In this document: positions 23,744-32,412 of the stretch, in pieces
How positions within the stretch are numbered: the first letter of the stretch is position 1
Layout: the number at the start of each line of letters is the position of its first letter
Assembly: GCF_000716605.1 (NCBI RefSeq)
Contig: NZ_JNXE01000014.1
Span: forward strand, 1 to 64,000
Reading direction: 5' to 3'
Source: Streptomyces sp. NRRL F-525
GTDB lineage: Bacteria > Actinomycetota > Actinomycetes > Streptomycetales > Streptomycetaceae
DNA: 64,000 nt
Translations under genes and position numbers: made by a program
Notes under the pieces: generated by a model
Seen by the model: the letters and a program-made list of their open reading frames with translations, nothing else
What the model was told of the DNA's origin: nothing
Databases searched by the model: none

Positions 23744-26239
23744 ATGTCACGCACCAGCCGCACCCGCCTGAGACTTGCCTTAGGGGCAAGCGCTTTCCTG
23801 CTGGCGACGGCCGTCGTCCCCGCACCCGCCCACGCCGAGGACGTCACGGACGTCACCGACTACGCGATCACCGTCGATCCGTCGGCGCGGGGCGCCGCGA
23901 TCGACAAGACGATGTACGGCGTCTTCTTCGAGGACATCAACCGCGCGGCGGACGGCGGCCTGTACGCCGAGCTCGTGCAGAACCGGTCCTTCGAGTACTC
24001 CACCGACGACAACAAGTCGTACACCCCGCTGACCGCTTGGACGGTCGCCGGTACGGCCCAGGTGGTGAACGACGCCGGCCGCCTCAACGAGACCAACCGC
24101 AACTACCTCTCCCTGGCGGCGAGTTCGTCCGTCACGAACGCCGGTTACAACACCGGCATCGCTGTCGAGGACGGCAAGAAGTACGACTTCTCGGTCTGGG
24201 CCCGCGCCGACAGCGGTACCACCCTCACCGTGAGCCTCCAGGACACCGGCGGCACCCTGGCGACGGCACGTCAGGTGCGGGTGAAGAAGGACGGCTGGGC
24301 GCAGTACAGGGCGACCTTCACCGCGACCCGCACCAGCACCACTGGCCGCCTCACCGTCGGCACCTCCGACGCGTCCGCCCTCGACATGGTGTCCCTCTTC
24401 CCTCGCGACACCTACAAGCACGAGCCGAACGGCCTGCGCCAGGACCTCGCCGAGAAGATCGCCGCACTACACCCGGGCTTCGTGCGCTTCCCCGGCGGCT
24501 GCCTGGTCAACACCGGTTCCATGGACGACTACAGCGCCGCCTCCGGCTACCAGCGCAAGCGCTCGTACCAGTGGAAGGACACCGTAGGCCCGGTCGAGAC
24601 CCGTGCCGTGAACTCCAACTTCTGGGGATACAACCAGAGTTACGGCCTCGGCTACTACGAGTACTTCCGCTTCGCCGAGGACATCGGCGCGATGCCGCTG
24701 CCCGTCGTACCGGCCCTGGTGACCGGCTGCGGCCAGAACAAGGCCGTCGACGACCCGGCGCTGCTCCAGCGGCACATTCAAGACACCCTGGATCTCGTCG
24801 AGTTCGCCAACGGGCCGGTGACGTCGAAGTGGGGCGGGCTGCGCGCCGAGATGGGCCATCCCAAGCCCTTCCACCTCACCCACATCGAGGTCGGCAACGA
24901 GGAGACCCTCCCCGCCGAGTTCTTCGCCCGCTTCACCCAGTTCCGTACGGCGATCCAGGCCAAGTACCCGTACATGACCGTGATCTCCAACGCGGGCCCG
25001 GACGACAGCGGTTCGACCTTCGACACGGCCTGGCAGCTCAACAAGGACGCCAAGGTCGACATGGTCGACGAGCACTACTACAACAGCCCGCAGTGGTTCC
25101 TGCAGAACAACGACCGCTACGACTCCTACGACCGCACCGGCCCGAAGGTCTTCCTCGGCGAATACGCCTCCGGTGGCAACGCGTTCAAGAACGGCCTCGC
25201 CGAGGCTGCCTACATGACCGGCCTGGAACGCAACGCCGACGTCGTCAAACTCGCCTCCTACGCACCGCTGTTCGCCAACGAGGACTACGTCCAGTGGCGC
25301 CCGGACCTGGTGTGGTTCAACAACCACGCGTCCTGGGGCTCCGCCAACTACGAGGTCCAGAAGCTGTTCATGAACAACGTCGGCAGCCGGGTGGTGCCCT
25401 CAACTGCCACCGGCACACCGTCACTTGTCGCCCCGATCTCCGGCGCGGTCGGCCTGTCGACCTGGGCGACGAGCGCGGCGTACGACGATGTGCAGGTGAC
25501 GGCGGCGGACGGTTCGGCGCTGCTCTCCGACGACTTCTCCGGTGACGCGGCTCAGTGGACCCATACGGGAGGCGGGAGTTGGAGCCTCCAGGACGGGCAG
25601 TACGTCCAGACCGACACCGCCGCCGAGAACACCATGGTGTCGGCGGGCGACCCGGCCTGGCACGACTACGACCTGCACGTGAAGGCCACCAAGAAGGCAG
25701 GAAAAGAAGGCTTCCTGGTCGCGTTCGGGGTCAAGGACACCGGCAACTACTACTGGTGGAACCTGGGCGGCTGGAACAACACCCAGACCGCGGTCGAACA
25801 GGCGGTGGACGGCGGCAAGTCGACGCTGATCGCCAAGCCGGGGACCATCGAGACGGGCCGCGCCTACGACGTCGACATCAAGGTGAGGGGCCGTCAGGTC
25901 ACCCTGTACCTCGACGGCGAGGAGTGGGGCAGCTTCGCCGACGACAAGCCGGCCGAGCCGTTCCGTCAGGTCGTCACCAAGGACGCGAAGACCGGCGACC
26001 TGATCGTCAAGGTAGTCAACGACCAGTCTTCGGCGGCCCGTACGGCGATCGACCTGGGCCGCGCCAAGGTCGCGTCCAGGGCGAAGGTGACCACGCTCGC
26101 CGCCGCGCCCGACGCGGTGAACAGCGAGACGGCGACCGCGGTCGCGCCGGTCGTGTCCACCTTCAACGGGGTTGCGGACAGGTTCAGTTACACCTTCCCG
26201 GCGAACTCGGTCACGTTCCTCAGGATCAAGCAGAGGTAG
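23744..26239 (+). CDS. Secreted alpha-L-arabinofuranosidase (GH51) with extra beta-sandwich domains
   Basis: 831 residues from ATG 23744. The signal peptide ends near APAHA/ED (about residue 35). A GH51 TIM barrel follows: YGVFFEDINRAADGGLYAEL, a beta-sandwich insert (about 100-210), GFVRFPGGCLVNTGSM, the acid/base Glu in HIEVGNEETLP and the nucleophile Glu in VFLGEYAS. A C-terminal LamG/concanavalin-like domain covers about residues 580-720 (DDFSGDAAQWTHTGGGSW). It cleaves terminal arabinose from plant hemicellulose outside the cell. A strong promoter with an inverted-repeat operator suggests substrate-controlled expression. The gene overlaps the convergent CMD gene by 14 bp. Confidence 0.93.
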   Translation: MSRTSRTRLRLALGASAFLLATAVVPAPAHAEDVTDVTDYAITVDPSARGAAIDKTMYGVFFEDINRAADGGLYAELVQNRSFEYSTDDNKSYTPLTAWTVAGTAQVVNDAGRLNETNRNYLSLAASSSVTNAGYNTGIAVEDGKKYDFSVWARADSGTTLTVSLQDTGGTLATARQVRVKKDGWAQYRATFTATRTSTTGRLTVGTSDASALDMVSLFPRDTYKHEPNGLRQDLAEKIAALHPGFVRFPGGCLVNTGSMDDYSAASGYQRKRSYQWKDTVGPVETRAVNSNFWGYNQSYGLGYYEYFRFAEDIGAMPLPVVPALVTGCGQNKAVDDPALLQRHIQDTLDLVEFANGPVTSKWGGLRAEMGHPKPFHLTHIEVGNEETLPAEFFARFTQFRTAIQAKYPYMTVISNAGPDDSGSTFDTAWQLNKDAKVDMVDEHYYNSPQWFLQNNDRYDSYDRTGPKVFLGEYASGGNAFKNGLAEAAYMTGLERNADVVKLASYAPLFANEDYVQWRPDLVWFNNHASWGSANYEVQKLFMNNVGSRVVPSTATGTPSLVAPISGAVGLSTWATSAAYDDVQVTAADGSALLSDDFSGDAAQWTHTGGGSWSLQDGQYVQTDTAAENTMVSAGDPAWHDYDLHVKATKKAGKEGFLVAFGVKDTGNYYWWNLGGWNNTQTAVEQAVDGGKSTLIAKPGTIETGRAYDVDIKVRGRQVTLYLDGEEWGSFADDKPAEPFRQVVTKDAKTGDLIVKVVNDQSSAARTAIDLGRAKVASRAKVTTLAAAPDAVNSETATAVAPVVSTFNGVADRFSYTFPANSVTFLRIKQR

Positions 26240-26672
26240 CTTCCGCTTGAGCGTCCGGCGCGGGCTGCTGTCCCAGCGGCAGCAGTCCGCGCTCGGCGAA
26301 GACCTTCTTGGCGGCGAAGGTGGCGTTGAGCGCCTTGGGGATGCCGCAGTACACGGCGGAGTGCGTGAGGGCCTCGATGATCTCCTCGGGCGTGAGGCCC
26401 ACGTTCAGTGCCGCGTTCACGTGCACGTCGAGCTGCGCCTCGCAGCCGCCGAGCGCGGTGAGCATGCCCAGCGTCACCAACTGGCGGTCGCGCGGGGCGA
26501 GTCCGGGACGGTCGTAGATCTCGCCGAAGGCCCAGGCGACGACCTGGTGGCCCAGTTCGGGGTTGATGTCGGCGAGCGAGTCGACGACGCGCTGCCCGGC
26601 CTCGCCGTCGACCCGCTTCAGGACCTCCAGGCCGTGGGTGAAACGCTCTTCACGGGTGGTGCTCGCGCTCAT
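26226..26672 (-). CDS. Carboxymuconolactone decarboxylase/AhpD-like protein
   Basis: 148 residues, with the CMD fold pattern LGHQVVAWAFGEIYDRPGL, RDRQLVTLGMLTALGGCEAQL and VGLTPEEIIEALTHSAVYCG. A Cys is in ALGGCEAQL; the AhpD CxxC motif is not present, so peroxidase activity is uncertain and the protein may be a gamma-carboxymuconolactone decarboxylase relative. It is coupled to the MerR regulator upstream (ATGA overlap at 26669-26672). It is a likely member of the MerR-controlled operon. Confidence 0.85.
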   Translation of the reverse strand: MSASTTREERFTHGLEVLKRVDGEAGQRVVDSLADINPELGHQVVAWAFGEIYDRPGLAPRDRQLVTLGMLTALGGCEAQLDVHVNAALNVGLTPEEIIEALTHSAVYCGIPKALNATFAAKKVFAERGLLPLGQQPAPDAQAEATSA

Positions 26673-27115
26673 GTCGGTTCATCCGATCCCGGCCGCTCGT
26701 GCTCGACCTCGTCGAGGAGCAGCTGTTCGTAGTGGTCGATCTTGTCGTCCAGCGCGGACGCGTTGCGGCGCAACGCCCTGATCCGGTCGGCCAGTTCGGC
26801 ACGGTGCTCACGGAGCATCGCCAGCCGGTCGGCGACCGTGACATTCCCCGCCGCCCGCAGCCCCGCGAACCGCTGCATGTCGGCGATCGACATACCCGTC
26901 CCGCGCAGCCGCAGCAGAAACTCCAGCCAGGCCAAGTCCGCCGCCTGGTACCGCCGTTGGTTGCCGGTGGTCCGCCCGACCCGCTCGATGAGGCCGGCCT
27001 TCTCGTAGTAGCGCAGCGTGTCGTGCGAGAGACCGGTGCGCTCGGCGACCTGGGCGATGGTGAGGGTGGGTTCCCGGTCCCGGGGGAGGGGTTCCGGGGG
27101 CTGTCCGCTGCTCAT
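26669..27115 (-). CDS. MerR-family regulator
   Basis: 148 residues from the ATG giving MSSGQPPEPLPRDREPT. The MerR HTH (about residues 20-88) reads IAQVAERTGLSHDTLRYYEKAGLIERVGR then NQRRYQAADLAWLEFLLRLR, followed by a dimerisation coiled coil. There is no metal-binding Cys loop, so it belongs to the organic-ligand/other type. Its own promoter has a 20-bp perfect palindrome and a 19-bp spacer, and the predicted start of transcription is next to the ATG. It controls itself and the downstream CMD gene by inference. Confidence 0.92.
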   Translation of the reverse strand: MSSGQPPEPLPRDREPTLTIAQVAERTGLSHDTLRYYEKAGLIERVGRTTGNQRRYQAADLAWLEFLLRLRGTGMSIADMQRFAGLRAAGNVTVADRLAMLREHRAELADRIRALRRNASALDDKIDHYEQLLLDEVEHERPGSDEPT

Positions 27116-27122
27116 GGACACA

Positions 27123-27153
27123 ACCGTAGAACCTGGAGCGCGCTCCAGGTCAA
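27123..27153 (-). promoter_or_regulatory. MerR-type promoter with palindromic operator
   Basis: On the minus strand TTGACC and TACGGT are separated by 19 bp, the long spacer typical of MerR-controlled promoters. The 20-bp perfect palindrome ACCTGGAGCGCGCTCCAGGT (27131-27150) fills the spacer. Transcription would start within 1-2 nt of the ATG at 27115, so the merR mRNA is predicted to be leaderless. Confidence 0.85.
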
Positions 27154-27279
27154 GCGGACCGGGGGCCACTGCGGGCGCGGGACCCGGATCCGAACCGTAG
27201 AACGGCGCTTGACCTGGGGATTACCCGCCCCGCACACTTGTCCGGCTCCCGGGGAGGGAGTTGGCGAGGGGGATTCCAC

Positions 27280-28117
27280 ATGAGCGGGACGACCGCGGTC
27301 GACGTGTACCAGGACCGCTGCGAGCAGCTGTTCCTGGCCGGGGGGGAACGCGGCCGTCCGGCGTGCCGCGCAGGAGGGGCTGGACGAGCTGGGGCCGCAG
27401 CCCGATCTCTACTGCTGGCTGGCCCTCGGGCATGCCGTCGAGGACGACGACGACCACGACGACCGTGCGGAGGAGGCGTTCCGGGCGGGGCTCGGGCTCG
27501 ACGCCGACCATCTCGGGCTCCTCGCCGGTTACGCCGAACTGTGCCTGCGCGCCGACGCGTTCGAGTACCCCGGCCGTGCCGCGCGTGCCTCCGTTCTCTC
27601 CCGGCGCCTGAAGGAGCCGGCACCGGAGTCCGCCGAGGCCGAGCGGCCCGCCGCCGAGCGCTGGGCCCGGCGCGGTTACTGGGACGACATCAGGATGAGG
27701 GCGGTGGTCGGTGCGCTCCAGGGCCGTGACACCGAGGCCCAGGCCCGCGCCCTGGCCGAGGACCTCCGGCAGCGGGACGGCGACGGCGGCGACGGCGCGA
27801 TCACGCGGGGCGCCGGGAGCGTGGACCGGGCCGCCACCGTGCGTGCCACGACCCTGGAGGCGCTGTCCGGCCCGTGGAACGCGCCGGTGCGCCTCCTCGG
27901 CCGGTACCGGACGGCCGCGTGGGCGGTCAGCCTCATCCTGTGCTTCGCCACCAACACGGCGCTGCGGCGGACGGGAGTGGTGGACCACTTCAGCCTGTGG
28001 GGCTACCTCTGGCTGATTCCCCTGCTGATCGTCGACCGCCGTTTCGCCGCCGTCCGCAAAGAGGCCGAGGCCCGCCACGTCGCCCACCTCGAAGCCGTAC
28101 TCGCCGAGCGGTCCTGA
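27280..28117 (+). pseudogene. Frameshifted gene: repeat-rich protein with C-terminal membrane helices
   Basis: Translation begins at ATG 27280 (MSGTTAVDVYQDRCEQLFLAGG) and then leaves frame at a run of seven G residues (27340-27346). Reading six G residues instead gives one continuous frame to the stop at 28115-28117, with no stop between. The joined product is about 278 residues: a helical TPR-like part (LYCWLALGHAVEDDDD, EEAFRAGLGLDADHLGLLAG), then two transmembrane helices near the C-terminus (TAAWAVSLILCFATNTALRR, LWGYLWLIPLLIV). The family is not recognised. An indel in the G run, a sequencing error or a programmed slip are all possible. Confidence 0.7.
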
Positions 28118-28131
28118 CCGAGCGGGAGGTG

Positions 28132-28770
28132 TCAGTCCCGCGCGGGCCGGCGCCGGTAGTGGCCGAGGGCGTAGTGCGCGGGGACGAGCGCGATCCAGAA
28201 CCACATGGCGGCCTTCGTGTTGAGGAAGGCCAGGGGGATGGACAGGCCGAACACCAGGACGCTGGAGCCGAGTTGGGCGGTGAAGCGACGGCGGGCCCTG
28301 GCGGCGGGGGAGTCGGGTGAGGGGTGCACCTGGCGCTGCGTGAGCAGCAGGAGCGCCGCGTGCACCGCGTGGATCGCGGCCATGGCGCTCGCGTAGAGGG
28401 CCACGGCGTCGGGCTGTGAGGCGTACTCGGCCAGGAGCCCGGTGGGAAAGGGCAGGAGGGCGACCAGGCCGAGTCCGAGGAGGGTGAGGCGGGTGACCAC
28501 GCCCGTCTCGACGGGCACCGCGGTGAGGATGCGGCGGTGGTCACGCCAGAACCCGGCGATGAGGGTGAAGCTGAGCGCGAAGGCGCCGAGGCTGGGCAGG
28601 GCGTCGCTCAGGGCCTTGTGGAAGGCGGCGTCGCCCAGGTTCGAGGGGACCGCGACGTTGATGACGAGCAGCGTCATCGCGATGGCGTATATCCCGTCGG
28701 ACAGAGCGATCAGGCGTGCCGTGCCGGGGGAGTGCTCGGGTGTGCGCATCGCTGCGACGGGCTCCGTCAT
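28132..28770 (-). CDS. TMEM175-like potassium channel (DUF1211 family)
   Basis: 212 residues with six predicted membrane segments. The signature of the family is near the N-terminus: RLIALSDGIYAIAMTLLVI, with the first-helix FSD-type motif present as LSD. Prokaryotic TMEM175 proteins assemble as tetramers and conduct potassium. Length and topology fit the single-repeat bacterial type. It is convergent with the frameshifted gene (14-bp gap) and divergent from the gene at 28844. Confidence 0.82.
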   Translation of the reverse strand: MTEPVAAMRTPEHSPGTARLIALSDGIYAIAMTLLVINVAVPSNLGDAAFHKALSDALPSLGAFALSFTLIAGFWRDHRRILTAVPVETGVVTRLTLLGLGLVALLPFPTGLLAEYASQPDAVALYASAMAAIHAVHAALLLLTQRQVHPSPDSPAARARRRFTAQLGSSVLVFGLSIPLAFLNTKAAMWFWIALVPAHYALGHYRRRPARD

Positions 28771-28843
28771 GCCGACGACAGTAGGGCGTCGCGTCCTTGA
28801 GCGGTGGTGTCGAACCGTCGGGTCCGCTTACGGTCGGTCCGTG

Positions 28844-29707
28844 ATGATCAGATGTGACGAGCCGCGCGGACTCGGCGTCCCGGACGCCGAGGCGCGGTTG
28901 CGCTTCGAGGCGGAACCGCAGCGGAGCGGGGGTCGGACCGGGCGGAGACTGCTCGTGGTCGACGGGGAGCCCGCGTTCGAGCTCAGCTACTGGTGTGGGA
29001 CATGCCCGTTGCTGTTCCGCCGGTTGGTGACCGCGAATCAGAAGCTGTCGCTGGAGGACCTACGGGAGCAGCTCACCGGGACGCTGGCCGAGCCCGGTGA
29101 CGGCGGTGTGATCGACGCGTTCGGCGCGTTGCTGCCACAGGGCGAGTACCTTCCGGTGCTGCTGCGGGTGGAGCCCCGGCTGGTGATCCCGGGCCGCGAA
29201 GGCGACTACTTCAGCGGCGAGCAGGTGGACTCCTCGGGGATCGACCAGTTCTGGGGCCTCCCGGAGTACCCGCACACGCCGTACTACCGGACCTTCGAGA
29301 CCGCGGTCGACGCGTCCGCCCACCTGTACGAGTTCGTCGTGCCGATGGTTCCGCCGACGTGGAACGACCGGGAGCGCGTCGAGGAGTACGTCGAGCTCAT
29401 GGACCGGGGTGCGGTCCCGACGGCCGTGGCGGTCTCGACGCTGGACGTGTGCGAGCCCGCCATCGCCTTCGGGGACGACCAGTCCCAGCACTGGGGTCTG
29501 ACGCACTTCCTCCTCGACGGCCACCACAAACTGGAGGCCGCGGCCACCGCCGGCCGCCCGGTGCAACTCCTCTCGCTGCTGGCCCTGGGCGAGGGACTGG
29601 CGAGCGCTGACGACTGCGCCCGGCTGCCCGCCCTGCGTGCTCAGCCCCGCTCGGCCCGTACGCAGGGCCCGGCAGCACAGGGATCTTCCCCCGCGGATCC
29701 ACGGTGA
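28844..29707 (+). CDS. Uncharacterised protein with C-terminal ParB/sulfiredoxin-like motif
   Basis: 287 residues from ATG 28844 (MIRCDEPRGLGVPDAEARL). The N-terminal half contains WCGTCPLLFRRL, a Cys pair in CxxC spacing; no other cysteine-rich site is evident. Near the C-terminus FLLDGHHKLEAAATAGRPV matches the DGHHR motif of ParB-like/sulfiredoxin-fold nucleotide-binding domains. No membrane segment or signal peptide is visible. No family name is recognised; the function is unknown. Confidence 0.75.
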   Translation: MIRCDEPRGLGVPDAEARLRFEAEPQRSGGRTGRRLLVVDGEPAFELSYWCGTCPLLFRRLVTANQKLSLEDLREQLTGTLAEPGDGGVIDAFGALLPQGEYLPVLLRVEPRLVIPGREGDYFSGEQVDSSGIDQFWGLPEYPHTPYYRTFETAVDASAHLYEFVVPMVPPTWNDRERVEEYVELMDRGAVPTAVAVSTLDVCEPAIAFGDDQSQHWGLTHFLLDGHHKLEAAATAGRPVQLLSLLALGEGLASADDCARLPALRAQPRSARTQGPAAQGSSPADPR

Positions 29708-31114
29708 CGGTTTGCCCGGTTTTCAGCCCGTCCCGGGACACGTAGACCGTCCCTCTTGTTTCGAGGTCCGACGTGCCGGCCTGGTTCACACCTGCGGTGC
29801 ATGTCCAGGCCGGACGTCGCGTCTCCTTGCCGTCCGCCGTACCAGTCGGGCTCTTTTGGACCGGGCAACCTCTTTGATCCAGCCACCTGCAAGTCTGTAA
29901 GACCGGAAAGTTCTCAATGTCCGCAGACCGCCGTGCCAAGTTTGGACGAGGTGGTCTTTTCTGGCAGCTCGCGGCATGCGATCTTAGGGGTATGAGTGGA
30001 GGCAGAGGGCGAATGCTCACGGGGACGCTCAGGGTGCTGCTCATCCGTCGAGGAGTGTTGCGGGCCGGTCGGTCGGTGCCGCGCGAAGGCGGTGCGTCGA
30101 CACCCGGCGACCTGCGCCCCGGGCGGCCGCTCCATGAGCTGGCCGCGGGCGTGTTCCGCAGGGCCAGGGGCTTCGGATCCGGGCGACAGAGTCGACGCGG
30201 TGGAACGGCGCACGCGCATGCGGACGGATTCGATGCCGCGTACCCCTGGGAAATGCCGGGCGGTACCCAAGAGTTGATCAGCGGTTACGAGGTCTGTCCA
30301 GCCGATTGCGATTCGCTGGACGTTTCCATGCGGACATTGAGCGAACTCGAGGAACCCCGTGCCTGCCCAAAGAATTGCGGCAATAATCTAGAATGGGTGA
30401 CATTGAAGGTTTCTCGTATTGAACTGCCGTAAGCCCCTCGAAGGTGGCAACCCATGAACGACCATCGCGCAGAGAATATGCGGCCTCGGCGTCCGCAGCA
30501 GCGTGCGCCGGAGACAAGGTCCCGGATTCTCGACGCGGCTGGTCAGGTTTTTCTGGAAAAGGGTCTAATGAGCCTGCCCTGGTAGCGGCAACTGGCGGAA
30601 TTAAAAGAGCAGGGTGAGCTGAGGCCGCATATCGTCCTGGAGGATCACGCCGTCCAAATCGCTGGAACGTGGTCCGGTCGAAAAGCGCAGCAATGAGGCT
30701 GACACCGAGACGACATAGTTCCTCCAAGTCCCGTCAGGCCTCCCCCAGTTGACCAACGCTGTTCGTCCCGGCCGTCCGCTGGATGAGGTGGGCGGGCCAC
30801 GCCCCGCCTGACGTGCATTTACCTGCGGCCAGACACTTTGGCGGGGGCTGAATGCCCGCGACTTCCTGTGAAAGTCCACTGCGGTCTTGCCTGCGGCGCA
30901 CGTCCGTGCCTCGCGCGTCACCGGCAGTCGCTTCCCTGGAAATAGGGGCGCGCAGACGAACCGGGGGAGGTCGTTCTTGGCAGGTCAGATTCGATGATGA
31001 AAGCCTGAATCGGTCAAACGTGATCCGCACAACAGCAGCCACCGCGCATGAACGTTTAATCACAGGGGTATGCAGGCCTGCGGTTACGTCCTGGCTGCTA
31101 AAGGAAGAGTTGCT
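29708..31114. other. Gene-poor, lower-GC spacer with remnants
   Basis: About 1.4 kb without a convincing intact gene. GC content visibly drops and codon patterns lose strong third-position bias. It holds a TetR N-terminal fragment (30454-30585) and an open minus-strand stretch around 29640-29840 that reads protein-like (GTVYVSRDGLKTGQTVTV) but has no clear start or stop. An ORF at 29917-30432 (+) has weak coding character. I see no tRNA, IS end or terminal inverted repeat. The segment fits decay around an acquired P450 module. Confidence 0.5.
30454..30585 (+). pseudogene. Truncated TetR-family regulator (N-terminal fragment)
   Basis: A 43-residue ORF starting MNDHRAENMRPRRPQQR and continuing APETRSRILDAAGQVFLEKG is the beginning of a TetR DNA-binding domain, but TAG 30583-30585 ends it before the recognition helix. 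No in-frame or shifted continuation of the domain is visible downstream. The fragment stands 530 bp before the P450 gene, so it may be the relic of its regulator. Confidence 0.55.
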
Positions 31115-32386
31115 TTGGAATCCATAGTTGCTTCTAGCAACGTCGACCGACGCGCACTGGTTTCGCTTTTCGCTCGTCTTCGCAGGAGTGAAGGACAGTC
31201 CAATCCGCTACCCATCTACGATCAGCTCAGGTCGCTTGGCGAAGTGATCCCGGCGCCGTGGGGAGGGCATTTGATAACCTCCTATCGGCTGTGTCACAGC
31301 ATTCTACGAGATAAGTCGTGGAGGGTTCCCGATCGTCAATGGCGCGCCAGCCAGACGGGCTCGAATCGATGGAATTCAGCCGCATCGTTCCAGATGGCTT
31401 CCACCCTGCCGATGCTGAATCCTCCGCTCCACACGCAGACGAGGGAAATCCTTGGTCGCGTGTTTCACAAAGGCCTACTCCCGCAGTTGGGTTCTTCGAT
31501 ACAAAAGACGGTCGACCGTCTCCTCGACCAATTCTTCGAGGAGCTGAGTCAAGGGCCGGCGGATTTCGTGAAGAGCGTCGGTGAGGAACTTCCCGTAATC
31601 GCGATCGGTGAGTGGCTGGGCCTGCCTTCCTCCGACTACGGCCTCCTGCGCACCCTGACCCACGACCAGGTCTTCACCCAGGAGTTGTTTCCGTCCGCGA
31701 CCGAGCTGTCACTCTCGGATGCCGCGACCGCTCAACTCCGGTCCTACTTTTCCGCACTGATCAATGACCGCCGGGAGAATCCTGGCACCGATCCCATTTC
31801 GAACTGGCTCAGGATCTGGGATGAACGAGAGCGCGACCGGGCCACCGTCGACGAGGCCGTCCACTCCATAGCCCTGTTCATGATTCTCGCGGCCTTGGAG
31901 ACGACGAGCCACGTGCTGTCCGCGACGCTCCGCCTCGTGCTCAGCCACCGCGAGCAGGAGGACTGGCTGCGCCAGCTCCCTCACCTCGTACCGGACGCGG
32001 TGGAAGAGGCCCTGCGCTACGACCCACCGATTCACATGATCAGCCGCATCGCCGGCACCACCACCGACCTTGGCGGAATCCGTGTGCCCGCAGGCGGGAT
32101 GGTCCAACTCATGGTGGGAGCAGCGCATCACGACCCGGCCCAGTGGACGGATGCACACCACTTCGATGTCCGTCGTCGTCAGACGAAGACGGCGGGACCC
32201 CCGCACCTGAGCTTCGGCGCCGGAATCCACTACTGCCTTGGCAGCCAGCTCGCACGCCTGGAAGCGACAGTCCTTCTCGAATCCCTGCTCAAGCGCCCCG
32301 GGCGCCTTCGCATCAACGCACCTGTCCAGTGGGCATCGCGGATCGCCTTCCGGCGCACGACCTCGCTGGAACTCGTCCTCGAATGA
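31115..32386 (+). CDS. Cytochrome P450
   Basis: 423 residues from TTG 31115, chosen because AAGGAAG lies 7 nt before it, the same signal that precedes the next gene; ATG 31070 is a longer alternative with a poor ribosome-binding site. The heme-binding motif LSFGAGIHYCLGSQLAR with the axial Cys is complete, ExxR is EEALR, and the I-helix reads LFMILAALETTSHVL. It is a soluble bacterial class I type needing ferredoxin, none of which is encoded nearby. It is coupled to an enoyl-CoA hydratase gene. The first 150 codons have markedly lower GC at the third position than the neighbours, a sign of transfer. Confidence 0.93.
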   Translation: MESIVASSNVDRRALVSLFARLRRSEGQSNPLPIYDQLRSLGEVIPAPWGGHLITSYRLCHSILRDKSWRVPDRQWRASQTGSNRWNSAASFQMASTLPMLNPPLHTQTREILGRVFHKGLLPQLGSSIQKTVDRLLDQFFEELSQGPADFVKSVGEELPVIAIGEWLGLPSSDYGLLRTLTHDQVFTQELFPSATELSLSDAATAQLRSYFSALINDRRENPGTDPISNWLRIWDERERDRATVDEAVHSIALFMILAALETTSHVLSATLRLVLSHREQEDWLRQLPHLVPDAVEEALRYDPPIHMISRIAGTTTDLGGIRVPAGGMVQLMVGAAHHDPAQWTDAHHFDVRRRQTKTAGPPHLSFGAGIHYCLGSQLARLEATVLLESLLKRPGRLRINAPVQWASRIAFRRTTSLELVLE

Positions 32387-32412
32387 CCTCCACCCACTCC
32401 AAGGAAGCTGAC

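Noticed and set aside
29640..29840. Minus-strand protein-like stretch after the DGHH protein gene
   Set aside because: No start or stop consistent with a gene and it continues into an antisense shadow; possible relic but not supportable as a feature.
29917..30432. Plus-strand 171-codon ORF in the spacer
   Set aside because: Weak third-position bias, no recognisable domain and no clear ribosome-binding site. I kept it as part of the gene-poor region only.
30278..30921. Two minus-strand ORFs behind the TetR fragment
   Set aside because: No recognisable domain, no ribosome-binding sites, overlapping each other in different frames; mixed composition.
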